A DNA stretch of 64,000 nt. Origin: Sphingomonas sp. YR710. Lineage in GTDB: Bacteria; Pseudomonadota; Alphaproteobacteria; Sphingomonadales; Sphingomonadaceae. How positions within the stretch are numbered: position 1 is the first letter of the stretch; the number at the start of each line of letters is the position of its first letter. The notes beneath the pieces are model-generated. The model had not been told where the DNA came from. It searched no databases and was given only the letters and a program-made list of their open reading frames with translations. The position numbers and the translations under genes were made by a program. The stretch is from NCBI RefSeq assembly GCF_900101455.1, contig NZ_FMZJ01000011.1:99799-163798 (forward strand), read 5' to 3'. Below are positions 42,520 to 51,425 of this stretch, one piece after another.

Positions 42520-43599
42520 ATGTTTGACGCGCAAAGTCCGGCGAAGGTTGCCATCGCCAAGGCAGTATTGGCGACCGCGCTGGGCCTGCTTGGTCTATGG
42601 GTAGCGTCGAGTTTCATTCCCGCGCTGATCTGGTCGATCGTGATCGCGGTCGCGATCGACCCGCTCTATGCCCGGGCCGAAAAGAAGTGGGCGAGCAGCA
42701 CTGGCCGGAACTGGCTGGCCGCGTTCGTCACACTCGCTGTTGCCTTGCTGGTGGTCGTGCCGATCGTGATCGGTATTACGCAGATCGCCGGTGAGGCCTA
42801 TTCGGTTGCGACTTGGCTCTCGTCCGCCCGGGCCAACGGCATCCCGGTGCCGGACTGGTTGAAGCAATTGCCATTCGGCCGCGAAGCGCTGACCGAATGG
42901 TGGCAGTTCAATCTCACCACGCCGGAAGGCGCGGCCCAACATCTCCACCATCTGAGTGGATCGGCATTGATCGCGAACTCGCGACTGATCGGCAGCGGGC
43001 TGATTCACCGCGTCGTGATCTTCGCCTTCACCTTGATTAGCCTGTTCTTCATGCTGCGCGATCGCGGCGCCTTGCTCGAGCAATATCATGTTGCCAGCAG
43101 CCGACTGCTCGGCCCGGCCGGCAAAAGGATCGGTTATCAGGCGATCCGATCGGTGCGCGGGACCATCGACGGACTGGTGCTCGTCGGGCTTGGCGAAGGC
43201 GTGGTGATGACGTTGGTCTATGCGTTGTTCAGTGCGCCGCACGCGTTGTTATTGGGGGCGATTACCGGCGTTGCTGCGATCATTCCGTTCGGAGCCGCCC
43301 TGCTGTTCGCGGTGGCAGCGATCCTCCTCGTCGGTAAGGGCGCAGTCCTTTCGGCGATCGCGGTCGTTGTCATCGGCCTGGCGGTGGTCGGCATCGCCGA
43401 TCATTTCGTGCGACCCGTGCTGATCGGCAGCGCGACACGCCTGCCCTTCTTGTGGGTGCTGATCGGCATCTTGGGAGGCGTGGAAACGCTGGGTCTGCTG
43501 GGCTTGTTCGTCGGGCCGGCAACGATGGCGGTCCTGGTGATGCTATGGCGTGAATTTCTTGAGGATGGGCCTGACGCAACCGATTGCGCGACCGGATGA
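42520..43599 (+). CDS. AI-2E family transporter
   Basis: A 359-residue membrane protein of the AI-2E/TqsA/PerM family with seven or eight helices. It has FIPALIWSIVIAVAIDPLY near the N terminus, a soluble loop (about 95-150), LFFMLRDRG, and the C-terminal block PHALLLGAITGVAAIIPFGA followed by GGVETLGLLGLFVGPATMA, typical of the family. Members export autoinducer-2 or other solutes, or act as Na+/H+ antiporters; which applies here is unknown. It starts 12 bp after mucR and may be co-transcribed. Confidence 0.9.
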   Translation: MFDAQSPAKVAIAKAVLATALGLLGLWVASSFIPALIWSIVIAVAIDPLYARAEKKWASSTGRNWLAAFVTLAVALLVVVPIVIGITQIAGEAYSVATWLSSARANGIPVPDWLKQLPFGREALTEWWQFNLTTPEGAAQHLHHLSGSALIANSRLIGSGLIHRVVIFAFTLISLFFMLRDRGALLEQYHVASSRLLGPAGKRIGYQAIRSVRGTIDGLVLVGLGEGVVMTLVYALFSAPHALLLGAITGVAAIIPFGAALLFAVAAILLVGKGAVLSAIAVVVIGLAVVGIADHFVRPVLIGSATRLPFLWVLIGILGGVETLGLLGLFVGPATMAVLVMLWREFLEDGPDATDCATG

Positions 43600-43658
43600 T
43601 TGATATAGGCTCGCGCTGTTCTGGCCGATGAGGCGGCCGGACGGCGAAGGGCAGGTGT

Positions 43659-44933
43659 ATGCGAAAGATCGTGATTGTTGCCGGCCTGATATCGGCCGTT
43701 CTGGCACCGCCGGTTTGCGCGGCTACGGTGGTGGTGACGGCGGCCCACATGATCGATGTGATCGGCGGCAAGACGGTCGATCGGCCGCAGGTGACGATCG
43801 TCGACGGGCGCATCGCGGCGGTGGGGCATATCGGCGATGCGGTGCCGTCAGATGCCCGGAAGATCGAGCTGGGCGCTCGCACAATCCTGCCCGGCCTGAT
43901 CGACATGCACGTCCATCTGACCGCCGATCCGACGCTGAGCGGGTATCAGGGCCTCGAATATACCGATAATTTCTGGACAGTCGTGGGTGTCGCCAATGCG
44001 AAGAAGACGGTCGAGGCCGGCTTCACCACGGTCAGGAACGTCGGCTCTGGCAATTATGACGATGTCGCGCTCAAGCAGGGCATCGAGCATGGCTATATTC
44101 CCGGCCCGCGGATCGTGCCCGCCACTTATGCGATCGGCGCAACCGGCGGGCATTGCGATTCCACCGAATTTCCGCCGTCCGTCACGATACCCAGCCCGCA
44201 GATCGGCGACACTCCCGATCAGGATCGCGCATTGGTCCGCAAATTGCGCAAATATGGCGCCGAGGTGATCAAGGTCTGCATGACCGGCGGCGTGCTGTCG
44301 AAAACCGACTCGGTTGGTGCGCAGCAGCTCAGTTTTTCCGAGATCAAGGCGATCGTCGACGAGGCGCACATGCTCGGCATGAAGGTGGCGGTGCATGCGC
44401 ATGGCACCGATGGCATCAACGATGCGCTGCGTGCCGGCGTCGACACGATCGAACATGCGAGCCTGGCCGATGCCCTGAGCTTCAGGCTCGCGAAGGAACA
44501 TGGCGCCTGGTTCGACATGGATATCTATGACGATGACTATATCCTGGCCGAAGGCGCGAAAAATGGTGTGTTTGCCGAAAGCCTGGCCAAGGAAAAGATG
44601 ATCGGCCGCAAGCAGCGCGAAACGTTTCGCGCGGCGCATGCCGCGGGCGTGAAGATGTTGTTCGGCACCGATGGCGGTGTGTACCCGAACGGATTCAACG
44701 CGCGCCAGTTCGCAACGATGGTCGAATGGGGCATGACCCCGATGGAGTCGATCCAGGCGGCGACCAAGAGTGCGGCCGAAGCTTTGGGCAAGACCGGCGA
44801 TGTCGGCGCGATCGAGACGGGGCGCTATGGGGATATCATTGCGGTCGATGGCGATCCGCTGGCCGATGTGAAGCTGCTGCAGAAAGTGAGCTTCGTGCTG
44901 AAAGGTGGCGAGGTGGTGAAGGCTGTGGAGTGA
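43659..44933 (+). CDS. Exported amidohydrolase family protein (imidazolonepropionase/Xaa-Pro dipeptidase-like)
   Basis: A 424-residue metal-dependent hydrolase with a signal peptide (about residues 1-21). Metal ligands are visible as HVH in LIDMHVHLTAD, a lysine in GAEVIKVCMTGGV (likely carbamylated), VHAHGTDGI, EHASLAD, and Asp in LFGTDGGVYPNGF. It resembles the Sgx9260-type Xaa-Arg/Pro dipeptidase group, so peptide or N-acyl-peptide hydrolysis in the periplasm is likely. It follows the AI-2E gene by 59 bp. The exact substrate is unknown. Confidence 0.88.
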   Translation: MRKIVIVAGLISAVLAPPVCAATVVVTAAHMIDVIGGKTVDRPQVTIVDGRIAAVGHIGDAVPSDARKIELGARTILPGLIDMHVHLTADPTLSGYQGLEYTDNFWTVVGVANAKKTVEAGFTTVRNVGSGNYDDVALKQGIEHGYIPGPRIVPATYAIGATGGHCDSTEFPPSVTIPSPQIGDTPDQDRALVRKLRKYGAEVIKVCMTGGVLSKTDSVGAQQLSFSEIKAIVDEAHMLGMKVAVHAHGTDGINDALRAGVDTIEHASLADALSFRLAKEHGAWFDMDIYDDDYILAEGAKNGVFAESLAKEKMIGRKQRETFRAAHAAGVKMLFGTDGGVYPNGFNARQFATMVEWGMTPMESIQAATKSAAEALGKTGDVGAIETGRYGDIIAVDGDPLADVKLLQKVSFVLKGGEVVKAVE

Positions 44934-44962
44934 TCGCGGGGGGCAATCGCTCGTGTCGTCGG

Positions 44963-44995
44963 AATTTCTCCCCGAGAAAGCAGGGGGGAGAAATT
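44963..44995. terminator. Hairpin AATTTCTCCCC ... GGGGAGAAATT between convergent genes
   Basis: An 11-bp perfect dyad with an 11-nt loop ends on the stop codon of the convergent Nudix gene. The arms are similar to the ends of the type C repeat (TTCCTCCCCGAG). It could act as a bidirectional terminator. Confidence 0.55.
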
Positions 44996-45473
44996 AATCG
45001 GTGGCGCCAGATCGATCCCACGCCCCAGCGCCGGTCAGCATATCCGCCAGATCCTCCGGCCACACCTGTTCGTCCGCTGCGCGCAGGTCGGTCGCGGACC
45101 ACCAGCGATGGGTGTCGAGTATATCGCGTTCGAGCTCTGTCCATTCCGCGTTCGATACCTGCAGATCATCGACCTCGACGATGAAGAAGTGATCATCGGC
45201 CTCGATCATCTCGCCGGACGGCAACCGAAAAGTTGACGTCCGCTGCGCGATTTCCGGGCCGGGATGATCGATGGCCAGCCCGGTTTCCTCGCGCAGTTCG
45301 CGACATGCCGCCATCTCGAAGCTCTCGCCCGGATCGACTTCGCCGCCCGGCGTCGCCCAGAAGATGTTGCCGGCCAGCGGGCCACTGCGGAATTCGAACC
45401 GGAACAGCAGCAATTGCCGTTTCCGGTTCAGAACGAGCAGACGCGCTGACGGGCGTATCCGCATTGCCGTCAA
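44994..45473 (-). CDS. Nudix hydrolase
   Basis: A 159-residue Nudix protein. The Nudix box is GGEVDPGESFEMAACREL then REETGL (residues 43-66), with all catalytic Glu/Arg positions present. Flanking strands include RPSARLLVLNRKRQLLLFRFEF and the C-terminal DTHRWWSATDL. It hydrolyses nucleoside-diphosphate-linked substrates; which one is not predictable. Its start overlaps the stop of the upstream S10 peptidase gene by 4 bp (ATGA), so the two are coupled. Confidence 0.93.
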   Translation of the reverse strand: MTAMRIRPSARLLVLNRKRQLLLFRFEFRSGPLAGNIFWATPGGEVDPGESFEMAACRELREETGLAIDHPGPEIAQRTSTFRLPSGEMIEADDHFFIVEVDDLQVSNAEWTELERDILDTHRWWSATDLRAADEQVWPEDLADMLTGAGAWDRSGATD

Positions 45474-47020
45474 TGCGCGCCTTCCTGGATGAACCGCTCG
45501 ACGTCCAGCCGCATTTGATGCAGCGCGAGCGGGTTCAGATAGACCATGTGGCCGGCAGGATAATAACGGAATTGCAGGTTGGGTCGCAGTGCCGGCTCCA
45601 GCATCATATGTTTGAGGTCGCGCTCGGTGGAGAAGAACGGCGTCGCCATGTCGTAATAGCCATTGAGCGAGAGCACGCGCAGATGCGGGTTAGAGCGCAT
45701 CGCCGCGGAGAGGTCGGCGGTGACATCCGCTACATTCTGCGAGCGGCGATCGGGCCCCTTGTGCGACCAGTCCCATTTGAATTCGCCGGCCTCGCTTGCG
45801 CTCAGCCGGTAGGTGAGATCGGTGTCATAGCCGAGCCTGCGGCTGACCTCGTCGAGGAAGCTGCCGACATAGAGGCCGGTGATCGCCGTGCTCGACGCAT
45901 CGAAATCCGGATTTTCGCCGGCGGCGTCGTCGTCGATGCCGGTATAGCGCGAATCGAAGCGGCCGATCGTCTCGCGGCTGTCGCGCAGCAACTCCTTGCG
46001 GAAGCGGCTGAGATCGACCCGCAGGTTCGCGCGCTTGAGATAATCGACCGACAGGCCGGTGAAGCCGCTCATCTGGCGCGCGACCGCATCTTCTTCCTCG
46101 GCCGACAGATCCTGCCCCTTGGCGAGCGCGGCGGCATAGGGGCCGTTGGCGAAGGCGCGCGCCTGATCGACGAAGGTCGCAACGTCGGCCGGGCGGTTGG
46201 GGATGCGATTATGATACCAGGCGGCGGCGGCGTAGCTCGGGATATAGCCGATGTGGATGGTATCGAAGCCCGTCTGGCGCACGCCATAGTTCATGATCGA
46301 GGAGAGCAGGATGACGCCGTTCAGCGCCATGTCCTGGTCTTCGAGCTTGTAGCTGAGCGCACCCGATCGCGTGGTGCCATAGCTTTCGCCGAAGATATAT
46401 TTGGGATCGCCCCAGCGCTTATATTTGCTGACATAGCGGGTGATCGCCTTGGCGAAGGCGTCGACATCCTGATCGACCCCGTAGAAATCGGCCGGCTTGG
46501 CGTCGCCCAAGGCACGCGAATAGCCCGAGCCGACCGCGTCGAGGAATACCATGTCGGTGGTCGGCAGCAATGTATCGGGATTGGGGCCGACATCGAACGG
46601 CGCGGGCGCCACCGCTTTCGGATCGGTAGTGCGCACCTTGATCGGCCCGAACGATCCCATGCGCAGCCACAGGCTCGCCGAGCCCGGGCCGCCATTGTAG
46701 AAGAAGGTCACCGGCCGGCGCTTGCCGGCCGCCGGCATCGTATAAGCGGTGTAGAAGATGCTCGCGATCGGCTTGCCGGCGGCGTCGCGAATGGTGAGCG
46801 TGCCCGCGGTCGAGGTGTAGGCGAGCGTGCCGGTCTTCTGCTCACGCGTCTTCGTCACTTCCTGCACAGGGGCGCTGACCCAATTGTCGGCGATTTCGGT
46901 GGCGACCTTCTTGTCATGCTCCTCGGCCGGGCTTTTCGCGCCGCCATCGCTTTTCTGGGCGAAGGCGGACGCCGAGGATAACAGGCACAGGGCGATAAGG
47001 GGGAGGGAGCGCAAACGCAT
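45470..47020 (-). CDS. Exported serine carboxypeptidase-like protein (S10 family)
   Basis: A 516-residue protein with a signal peptide (MRLRSLPLIALCLLSSASAF). S10 carboxypeptidase signatures are visible: FFYNGGPGSASLWLRMGSFGP, FLDAVGSGYSRALG (oxyanion and substrate region), the nucleophile in YIFGESYGTTRSGAL, Asp in NGYYDMATPF and His in YYPAGHMVYL. It probably removes C-terminal residues from peptides in the periplasm. The ATG at 47020 begins the signal peptide; the reading frame stays open further upstream without features. The Nudix gene follows directly. Confidence 0.92.
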   Translation of the reverse strand: MRLRSLPLIALCLLSSASAFAQKSDGGAKSPAEEHDKKVATEIADNWVSAPVQEVTKTREQKTGTLAYTSTAGTLTIRDAAGKPIASIFYTAYTMPAAGKRRPVTFFYNGGPGSASLWLRMGSFGPIKVRTTDPKAVAPAPFDVGPNPDTLLPTTDMVFLDAVGSGYSRALGDAKPADFYGVDQDVDAFAKAITRYVSKYKRWGDPKYIFGESYGTTRSGALSYKLEDQDMALNGVILLSSIMNYGVRQTGFDTIHIGYIPSYAAAAWYHNRIPNRPADVATFVDQARAFANGPYAAALAKGQDLSAEEEDAVARQMSGFTGLSVDYLKRANLRVDLSRFRKELLRDSRETIGRFDSRYTGIDDDAAGENPDFDASSTAITGLYVGSFLDEVSRRLGYDTDLTYRLSASEAGEFKWDWSHKGPDRRSQNVADVTADLSAAMRSNPHLRVLSLNGYYDMATPFFSTERDLKHMMLEPALRPNLQFRYYPAGHMVYLNPLALHQMRLDVERFIQEGAH

Positions 47021-47217
47021 ATGGGAGAATTCCACACGATTGAGGGATGGTGTATCATGCGCATAAGTGACCGCAGGGCAAGGGCGCAGGAATCCGCACC
47101 GAATCCAGCAATAGCGGCGACTTTGCGGTCCTGCTTCGCTGCCATGGGTTGAATGATGGCGGGGAAAGGGGCACGGGGGCCGGATATCCGGCCAGTATCG
47201 GCCGCTTGAGGAGTTGA

Positions 47218-47541
47218 ATGATGCCGTCTTATCGTGATCCCGCCTTTCAGGATCGCATGGCCGCCAGTGCCGATGCGCGCAAGAAGGCGCTGGACCGTCT
47301 GAAGGCGAAGCCGCCGATCGATCCCGCCGTCGTCGCGGCCAAGCTCGCCGCAGCCGCGGCGAAAGAGGCTGCCGCCGCCGAAAAGCGCGCGGCGAAGAAG
47401 CTGGCAGCCGAAGAGGCCGCCGCCGCCAAGGCCGAAGCCGCGCTGCTGGCAAAGCCCGTCGAGGCACCGAAGCTGACCGAGGCCGAACTCAAGGCTGCGC
47501 GCGACCTGCGTTACGCGATGCGCAAAGCCCGCAAGAAGTAA
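47218..47541 (+). CDS. DUF6481 family protein
   Basis: A 107-residue, highly charged alpha-helical protein: [20 protein letters not shown] at the N terminus, a long Ala/Lys/Glu coiled-coil-like stretch (about residues 40-85), and a C-terminal [21 protein letters not shown]. This matches the short DUF6481 proteins found throughout sphingomonads, whose function is unknown. GAGGAG lies 7 bp before the first ATG; a second ATG follows at once. It lies 25 bp before trhO and could be in the same operon. Confidence 0.8.
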   Translation: MMPSYRDPAFQDRMAASADARKKALDRLKAKPPIDPAVVAAKLAAAAAKEAAAAEKRAAKKLAAEEAAAAKAEAALLAKPVEAPKLTEAELKAARDLRYAMRKARKK

Positions 47542-47566
47542 GCCGCTCGGTCAGGCACGGGCTGAC

Positions 47567-48520
47567 ATGACCGATCCGGCATTTCCGATCCGCGTCGCGG
47601 CCTTATACCGCTTTACGCCGATGGCCGATCTTGCGGCCGTGCAGGCGCCGCTCGCCCATATCTGCTGCGCGAACGGCGTGAAGGGCACCTTGCTGCTCGC
47701 GCCCGAAGGGATCAATGGGACGATCGCCGGATCCGATTCCGCGATCGCGGCGGTGATCGATCATATCCGGTCGCTGCCCGGCTGCAGCGATCTCGACGTC
47801 AAGGACAGCCGCGCGGCCGCGATGCCGTTCCACCGGATGAAGGTGCGGCTGAAGCGCGAGATCGTAACGATGGGGCAACCCGGGATCGATCCGCTGAAAG
47901 ATGCCGGCCATTATGTCGATCCGCAAGACTGGAACGCGCTGATCAGCGATCCGGACGTCATCGTGATCGATACGCGCAACGATTATGAGGTGGCGATCGG
48001 CAGCTTCGCCAACGCGATCGATCCGAAAACGGTCACCTTCGGCGAATTTCCGGCGTGGTTCCGCGCCAGGCGTGCCAGCCTGATCGGCGATGGGGCGCCG
48101 CCGAAGATCGCGATGTTCTGCACGGGCGGAATCCGCTGCGAGAAATCGACCGCCTTTTTGAAGTCCGAAGGGCTGGACGACGTCTATCATCTCAAGGGCG
48201 GCATCCTCAAATATCTCGAAACCGTGCCGGCCGATCAGAGCCTTTGGCAGGGCGAATGTTTCGTCTTCGATCAGCGGGTCGCGGTGACGCATGGCCTGGC
48301 GCCGGGCACGCACACGATCTGCCATGGCTGCCGAATGCCTGTGAGCCCGGCCGATCGCGATTCGCCGCTCTACGTCGAGGGCGTGAGCTGTCCGGCCTGC
48401 CACGCCGATCGCACCGCCGAGCAGCGCGCGGCCTATGCCGAACGCCACCGCCAGACGCTGCTCGCAGAGCAACGCGGCGAGGTGCATGTCGGTGCCGTCA
48501 TTCGCCCGCGCGATGGCTGA
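47567..48520 (+). CDS. trhO: tRNA uridine-34 hydroxylase TrhO (rhodanese family)
   Basis: A 317-residue TrhO/YceA protein. The N-terminal domain reads [15 protein letters not shown]. The rhodanese domain has [15 protein letters not shown] and the active-site loop [15 protein letters not shown], and a zinc-like C-terminal [10 protein letters not shown] ... CPACHADR follows. It hydroxylates U34 of some tRNAs in an O2-dependent way, the first step of cmo5U/mo5U formation. The gene overlaps the GST gene by 8 bp and heads a run of tRNA-related genes. Confidence 0.94.
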   Translation: MTDPAFPIRVAALYRFTPMADLAAVQAPLAHICCANGVKGTLLLAPEGINGTIAGSDSAIAAVIDHIRSLPGCSDLDVKDSRAAAMPFHRMKVRLKREIVTMGQPGIDPLKDAGHYVDPQDWNALISDPDVIVIDTRNDYEVAIGSFANAIDPKTVTFGEFPAWFRARRASLIGDGAPPKIAMFCTGGIRCEKSTAFLKSEGLDDVYHLKGGILKYLETVPADQSLWQGECFVFDQRVAVTHGLAPGTHTICHGCRMPVSPADRDSPLYVEGVSCPACHADRTAEQRAAYAERHRQTLLAEQRGEVHVGAVIRPRDG

Positions 48521-49154
48521 GGCGCCGATACTCTACAGCTTCCGGCGCTGTCCTTATGCGATGCGTGCGCGGATGGCGCTGCTCGTCAGCGGTATCGATT
48601 GCGAAATTCGCGAGATCGTCCTGCGCGACAAGCCGGCCGAGATGATCGCTGCATCGCCCAAGGCGACGGTGCCGGTGCTCGTGCTGCCGGACGGACGGGT
48701 GATCGACGAAAGCCTCGATATCATGCGCTGGGCTTTGGCCCGGAACGATCCGGAACAGTGGCTGGCGGATGCTGCCGATGGTGAGGCGTTGATTGTCGCC
48801 AATGACGGGCCGTTCAAGCATCATCTCGATCGCTACAAATACCCCGATCGCCACGGCAGCGATCCCATCATGCATCGGGGCGTTGCGACCGTTTTGCTGA
48901 AGGCGCTGGAAACGCGGCTCGACATGACGGCCTGGCTCTGCGGCGATAGCTGTTCGCTGGCCGATATCGCGATCATGCCGTTCGTCCGCCAGTTCGCGGC
49001 CGTCGATCCGGCGTGGTTCGGGCTGCAGCCGTTGCCGGCCTTGCGCGGTTGGCTGGCCCGCCTGACGGGAACGCCGCTGTTCGCTCGCGCCATGCGCCGA
49101 CTGCCAATCTGGCAGCCGGGCAATTGCCCCACTTTGTTGTCGGAGTTGCGCTGA
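48513..49154 (+). CDS. Glutathione S-transferase family protein
   Basis: A 213-residue GST. The thioredoxin-fold N terminus is [23 protein letters not shown] with a CPYA cysteine motif, then [23 protein letters not shown] (the cis-Pro and glutathione-gamma-glutamyl site). The C-terminal helical domain includes [16 protein letters not shown] with the N-capping box. The ATG at 48513 lies inside trhO. It may conjugate or reduce electrophiles; the link to tRNA modification neighbours is unclear. Confidence 0.9.
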   Translation: MAEAPILYSFRRCPYAMRARMALLVSGIDCEIREIVLRDKPAEMIAASPKATVPVLVLPDGRVIDESLDIMRWALARNDPEQWLADAADGEALIVANDGPFKHHLDRYKYPDRHGSDPIMHRGVATVLLKALETRLDMTAWLCGDSCSLADIAIMPFVRQFAAVDPAWFGLQPLPALRGWLARLTGTPLFARAMRRLPIWQPGNCPTLLSELR

Positions 49155-49157
49155 GCC

Positions 49158-49976
49158 ATGGCGATGATCGTGCCGATCGACGATCCATCGGACGATCGGA
49201 TCCATGCCTATCGCGACATACGCGAGCGCGACCTGGTCGGCCGGGATGGGCTGTTCGTCGCCGAAGGCAAGGTCGTCCTGGAAAAATTGCTCATATCCTC
49301 CGCATATCGGCCATGCTCGCTACTGATCGCCGCACACCGGCTGGCAGCGCTCGCCGATCTGATCGATCGCGTGCCCGATGACGTTCCGGTGTTCGTCGCC
49401 GCGCAAGGCATTTTGGACGATATTGCCGGCTTTGCCCTGCACCGTGGCATATTGGCGATCGGGCGGCGGATCGATCCGCCGACGCCTGACATGCTGCTCG
49501 CGGGGCAACCCGAACGCTCGATCGTTCTGCTTCTTTCGGCCATTGCCAATCACGACAATATCGGCGGGATTTTCCGCAACGCGGCAGGCTTTGGCGCGGA
49601 TGCGATCCTGCTCGATTCGGACTGTTGCGATCCGCTTTATCGCAAGTCGATCAGGGTCTCTGTGGGCGCGGCCTTGCTCGTGCCGTTCGCCAGGTTGACG
49701 CGTGGCGAGGATGCCGTCGCACTGCTGGAGCGCCATGGCTTCGCGCCGGTCGCGCTCAGCCCGGCCGGTACGGTCGACCTGATCGATTTCGTTCCGCAAG
49801 GCCGGACGGCAGCGATCTTCGGAGCGGAAGGGCCGGGCCTTGCCCCGGATCTGATCGCCGCATCGACCAGCGTGCGTATCCCGATGGCGGCGGGATTCGA
49901 TTCGCTGAACGTGGCCACCACCAGCGGGATCGTGCTCCACCATCTGGCGGCCGCCCGGCGCAAGGGAGACGTGTAA
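49158..49976 (+). CDS. TrmH/SpoU family RNA 2'-O-methyltransferase
   Basis: A 272-residue SPOUT methyltransferase. The N-terminal substrate-binding part has GLFVAEGKVVLEKLL. The catalytic domain has ANHDNIGGIFRNAAGFGADAILL (motif 1, catalytic Arg), FGAEGPGLAPDLI (motif 2) and RIPMAAGFDSLNVATTSGIVLHHL (motif 3). It methylates a ribose in rRNA or tRNA; the exact site is not predictable. It is 3 bp after the GST gene and abuts the next gene, indicating one operon. Confidence 0.92.
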   Translation: MAMIVPIDDPSDDRIHAYRDIRERDLVGRDGLFVAEGKVVLEKLLISSAYRPCSLLIAAHRLAALADLIDRVPDDVPVFVAAQGILDDIAGFALHRGILAIGRRIDPPTPDMLLAGQPERSIVLLLSAIANHDNIGGIFRNAAGFGADAILLDSDCCDPLYRKSIRVSVGAALLVPFARLTRGEDAVALLERHGFAPVALSPAGTVDLIDFVPQGRTAAIFGAEGPGLAPDLIAASTSVRIPMAAGFDSLNVATTSGIVLHHLAAARRKGDV

Positions 49977-50444
49977 GTGAGCCTTGAATCGGTCCGCGCC
50001 TTTCTGGCGGAAAAGGCACCTGACATTGCCATCATCGATCAGGGTGCCAGCACGGCGACGGTTACCGAGGCGGCACAGACACTTGGCGTGCTGCCGGGGC
50101 AGATCGCCAAGACATTGTCGGTGCGGATCGGGGATGAGGTGGTGTTGGTCGTTACGCGCGGTGACGCGCGGCTCGACAATCGCAAGACCAAGGCGGCGCT
50201 GGGCGGCCGGCCGCGCATGCTGGGCGCCGACGAGGTGCTGGCGCTGACCGGTCATGCGGTCGGGGGTGTCTGTCCGTTCGGGCTGGCGACGCCGCTCCGC
50301 GTCTATTGCGACATTTCGCTGAAGGATTTTGCCGATGTCTATCCCGCGGCCGGATCGACCACCAGTTCGGTGCGGATCACGCCCGATCGGCTGGCGGCGT
50401 TGGTCGGCGCTTCATGGGAAGATCTGTGCAACCGAGCGAACTGA
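49977..50444 (+). CDS. YbaK/EbsC family aminoacyl-tRNA deacylase
   Basis: A 155-residue YbaK/ProX-type editing enzyme. Visible pieces: GVLPGQIAKTLSVRIGDEVVLVV (conserved Lys of the active site), LDNRKTKAALGGRPRMLGADEV, TGHAVGGVCPFGLATP, and SVRITPDRLAAL. It clears mischarged tRNAs (Cys- or Ala-tRNA-Pro types, not predictable which). The start is GTG directly after the TAA of the methyltransferase gene, so it is the last gene of the trhO-GST-TrmH-YbaK operon. Confidence 0.92.
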   Translation: MSLESVRAFLAEKAPDIAIIDQGASTATVTEAAQTLGVLPGQIAKTLSVRIGDEVVLVVTRGDARLDNRKTKAALGGRPRMLGADEVLALTGHAVGGVCPFGLATPLRVYCDISLKDFADVYPAAGSTTSSVRITPDRLAALVGASWEDLCNRAN

Positions 50445-50496
50445 CATGGCCCGATCCCACAGATCGCTCCATCGGTCATCCGCAACGAACAAAAAA

Positions 50497-50517
50497 AGGC
50501 CGGCACTAGGCCGGCCT
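50497..50517. terminator. Hairpin AGGCCGGC-N5-GGCCGGCCT, A-rich on the left
   Basis: An 8-bp GC-rich stem preceded by seven A residues (50491-50497). Read on the minus strand it is a classical intrinsic terminator (stem then U-run). On the plus strand it ends the YbaK operon without a strong U-run but is followed by GTTTT. Confidence 0.7.
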
Positions 50518-50528
50518 GAAGTTTTAGG

Positions 50529-50555
50529 AGAGGATGCCTGAAAGGCACCCTCTTT
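50529..50555 (+). terminator. Second hairpin with T-run after the YbaK operon
   Basis: AGAGG and CCTCT plus TGCC and GGCA pair with one mismatch and a 5-nt loop, followed by TTT. It stands just after the first hairpin and probably completes termination ahead of the PEPxxWA-CTERM gene. Confidence 0.5.
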
Positions 50556-50716
50556 GTGCAATGCAGCAGAAGTTCTTGCAAATGCGCAGGTCGGCGACGC
50601 GATTGCGAAACGCGCATTCGCACATTGTTGGGGAGGGCTGTGGTAGGATGCGCGACGCAGGTCGATTCGTATTGCGGCGCGCCTGGCCGGGATGGTTCGC
50701 TCTTTTGAGGTAGGGA

Positions 50717-51421
50717 ATGCAACGTTCGATACTGTCATGGATCGTCCTGTCGATCCTGAGTGCGGTTGCGGCTGCTCCGGCGGACGCGCTCGTCACGGTC
50801 TCGATCGAGGCGCCCGGCGCGACATCGACAACGATCACCGGCTTCAATTTCGCCACCGATCCTCTGGATAGCGAGCCGAACGGCGTTCCTGTAGTCCATT
50901 TCGGCGGGTCGTCGATCACCGGCACGACGACGGGTTTCATCAATATCGGTGCGGCCAACGTCTATGGCGGGGCCGGTGGTATCGGGTCGTTCGGCACGGT
51001 CTCCGCCGATGCGTCGATCCAATTGTCTGGCGCCGTCAATTATTTCGGCTTGTGGGGTTCTGCGCTCGATGGCCAGAATAGCGTGGAGCTCTATTCGGGC
51101 AACACCCTGCTGGGCAGTTATGCCCTTCAGTCGATCCTCGAAACGTCGCCAGGTTTCACCAGCGCCTATCGCGGCAATCCTCTGACCGGCGGGAATAGCG
51201 CCGAAGATTATGCCTATTTCAACTTCCTGAGCGATACTGCGTTCAACCGGATCCGTCTGGTTGAAAATGGCGGCGGCGGTTTCGAATTCGACAATCTCAC
51301 AATCGGTACCGTCTCTGCGGCACCCGAACCCGCGAGTTGGGCGATGCTGCTGATCGGCTTCGGCGCGATCGGCTGCGCCCTGCGTTCGGCGAAACGCAGG
51401 ACGCCGACGGTGAGAGTTTAG
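50717..51421 (+). CDS. PEPxxWA-CTERM sorting domain protein
   Basis: A 234-residue exported protein. A signal peptide (LSWIVLSILSAVAAAPADA) precedes a beta-rich body (TITGFNFATDPLD, GTVSADASIQLSGAVNYFGLWGS, AYFNFLSDTAFNRIRLVENG, FEFDNLTIG). The C terminus APEPASWAMLLIGFGAIG plus a basic tail (RSAKRR) is the PEPxxWA-CTERM exosortase signal. It follows two hairpins and GAGGTAGGG. It is the second such protein in the window; no exosortase is nearby. Function unknown. Confidence 0.88.
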   Translation: MQRSILSWIVLSILSAVAAAPADALVTVSIEAPGATSTTITGFNFATDPLDSEPNGVPVVHFGGSSITGTTTGFINIGAANVYGGAGGIGSFGTVSADASIQLSGAVNYFGLWGSALDGQNSVELYSGNTLLGSYALQSILETSPGFTSAYRGNPLTGGNSAEDYAYFNFLSDTAFNRIRLVENGGGGFEFDNLTIGTVSAAPEPASWAMLLIGFGAIGCALRSAKRRTPTVRV

Positions 51422-51425
51422 GCGA

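Noticed and set aside
45233..46981. A plus-strand open frame antisense to the S10 peptidase and Nudix genes
   Set aside because: Both opposite genes have complete catalytic motifs; this frame has none.
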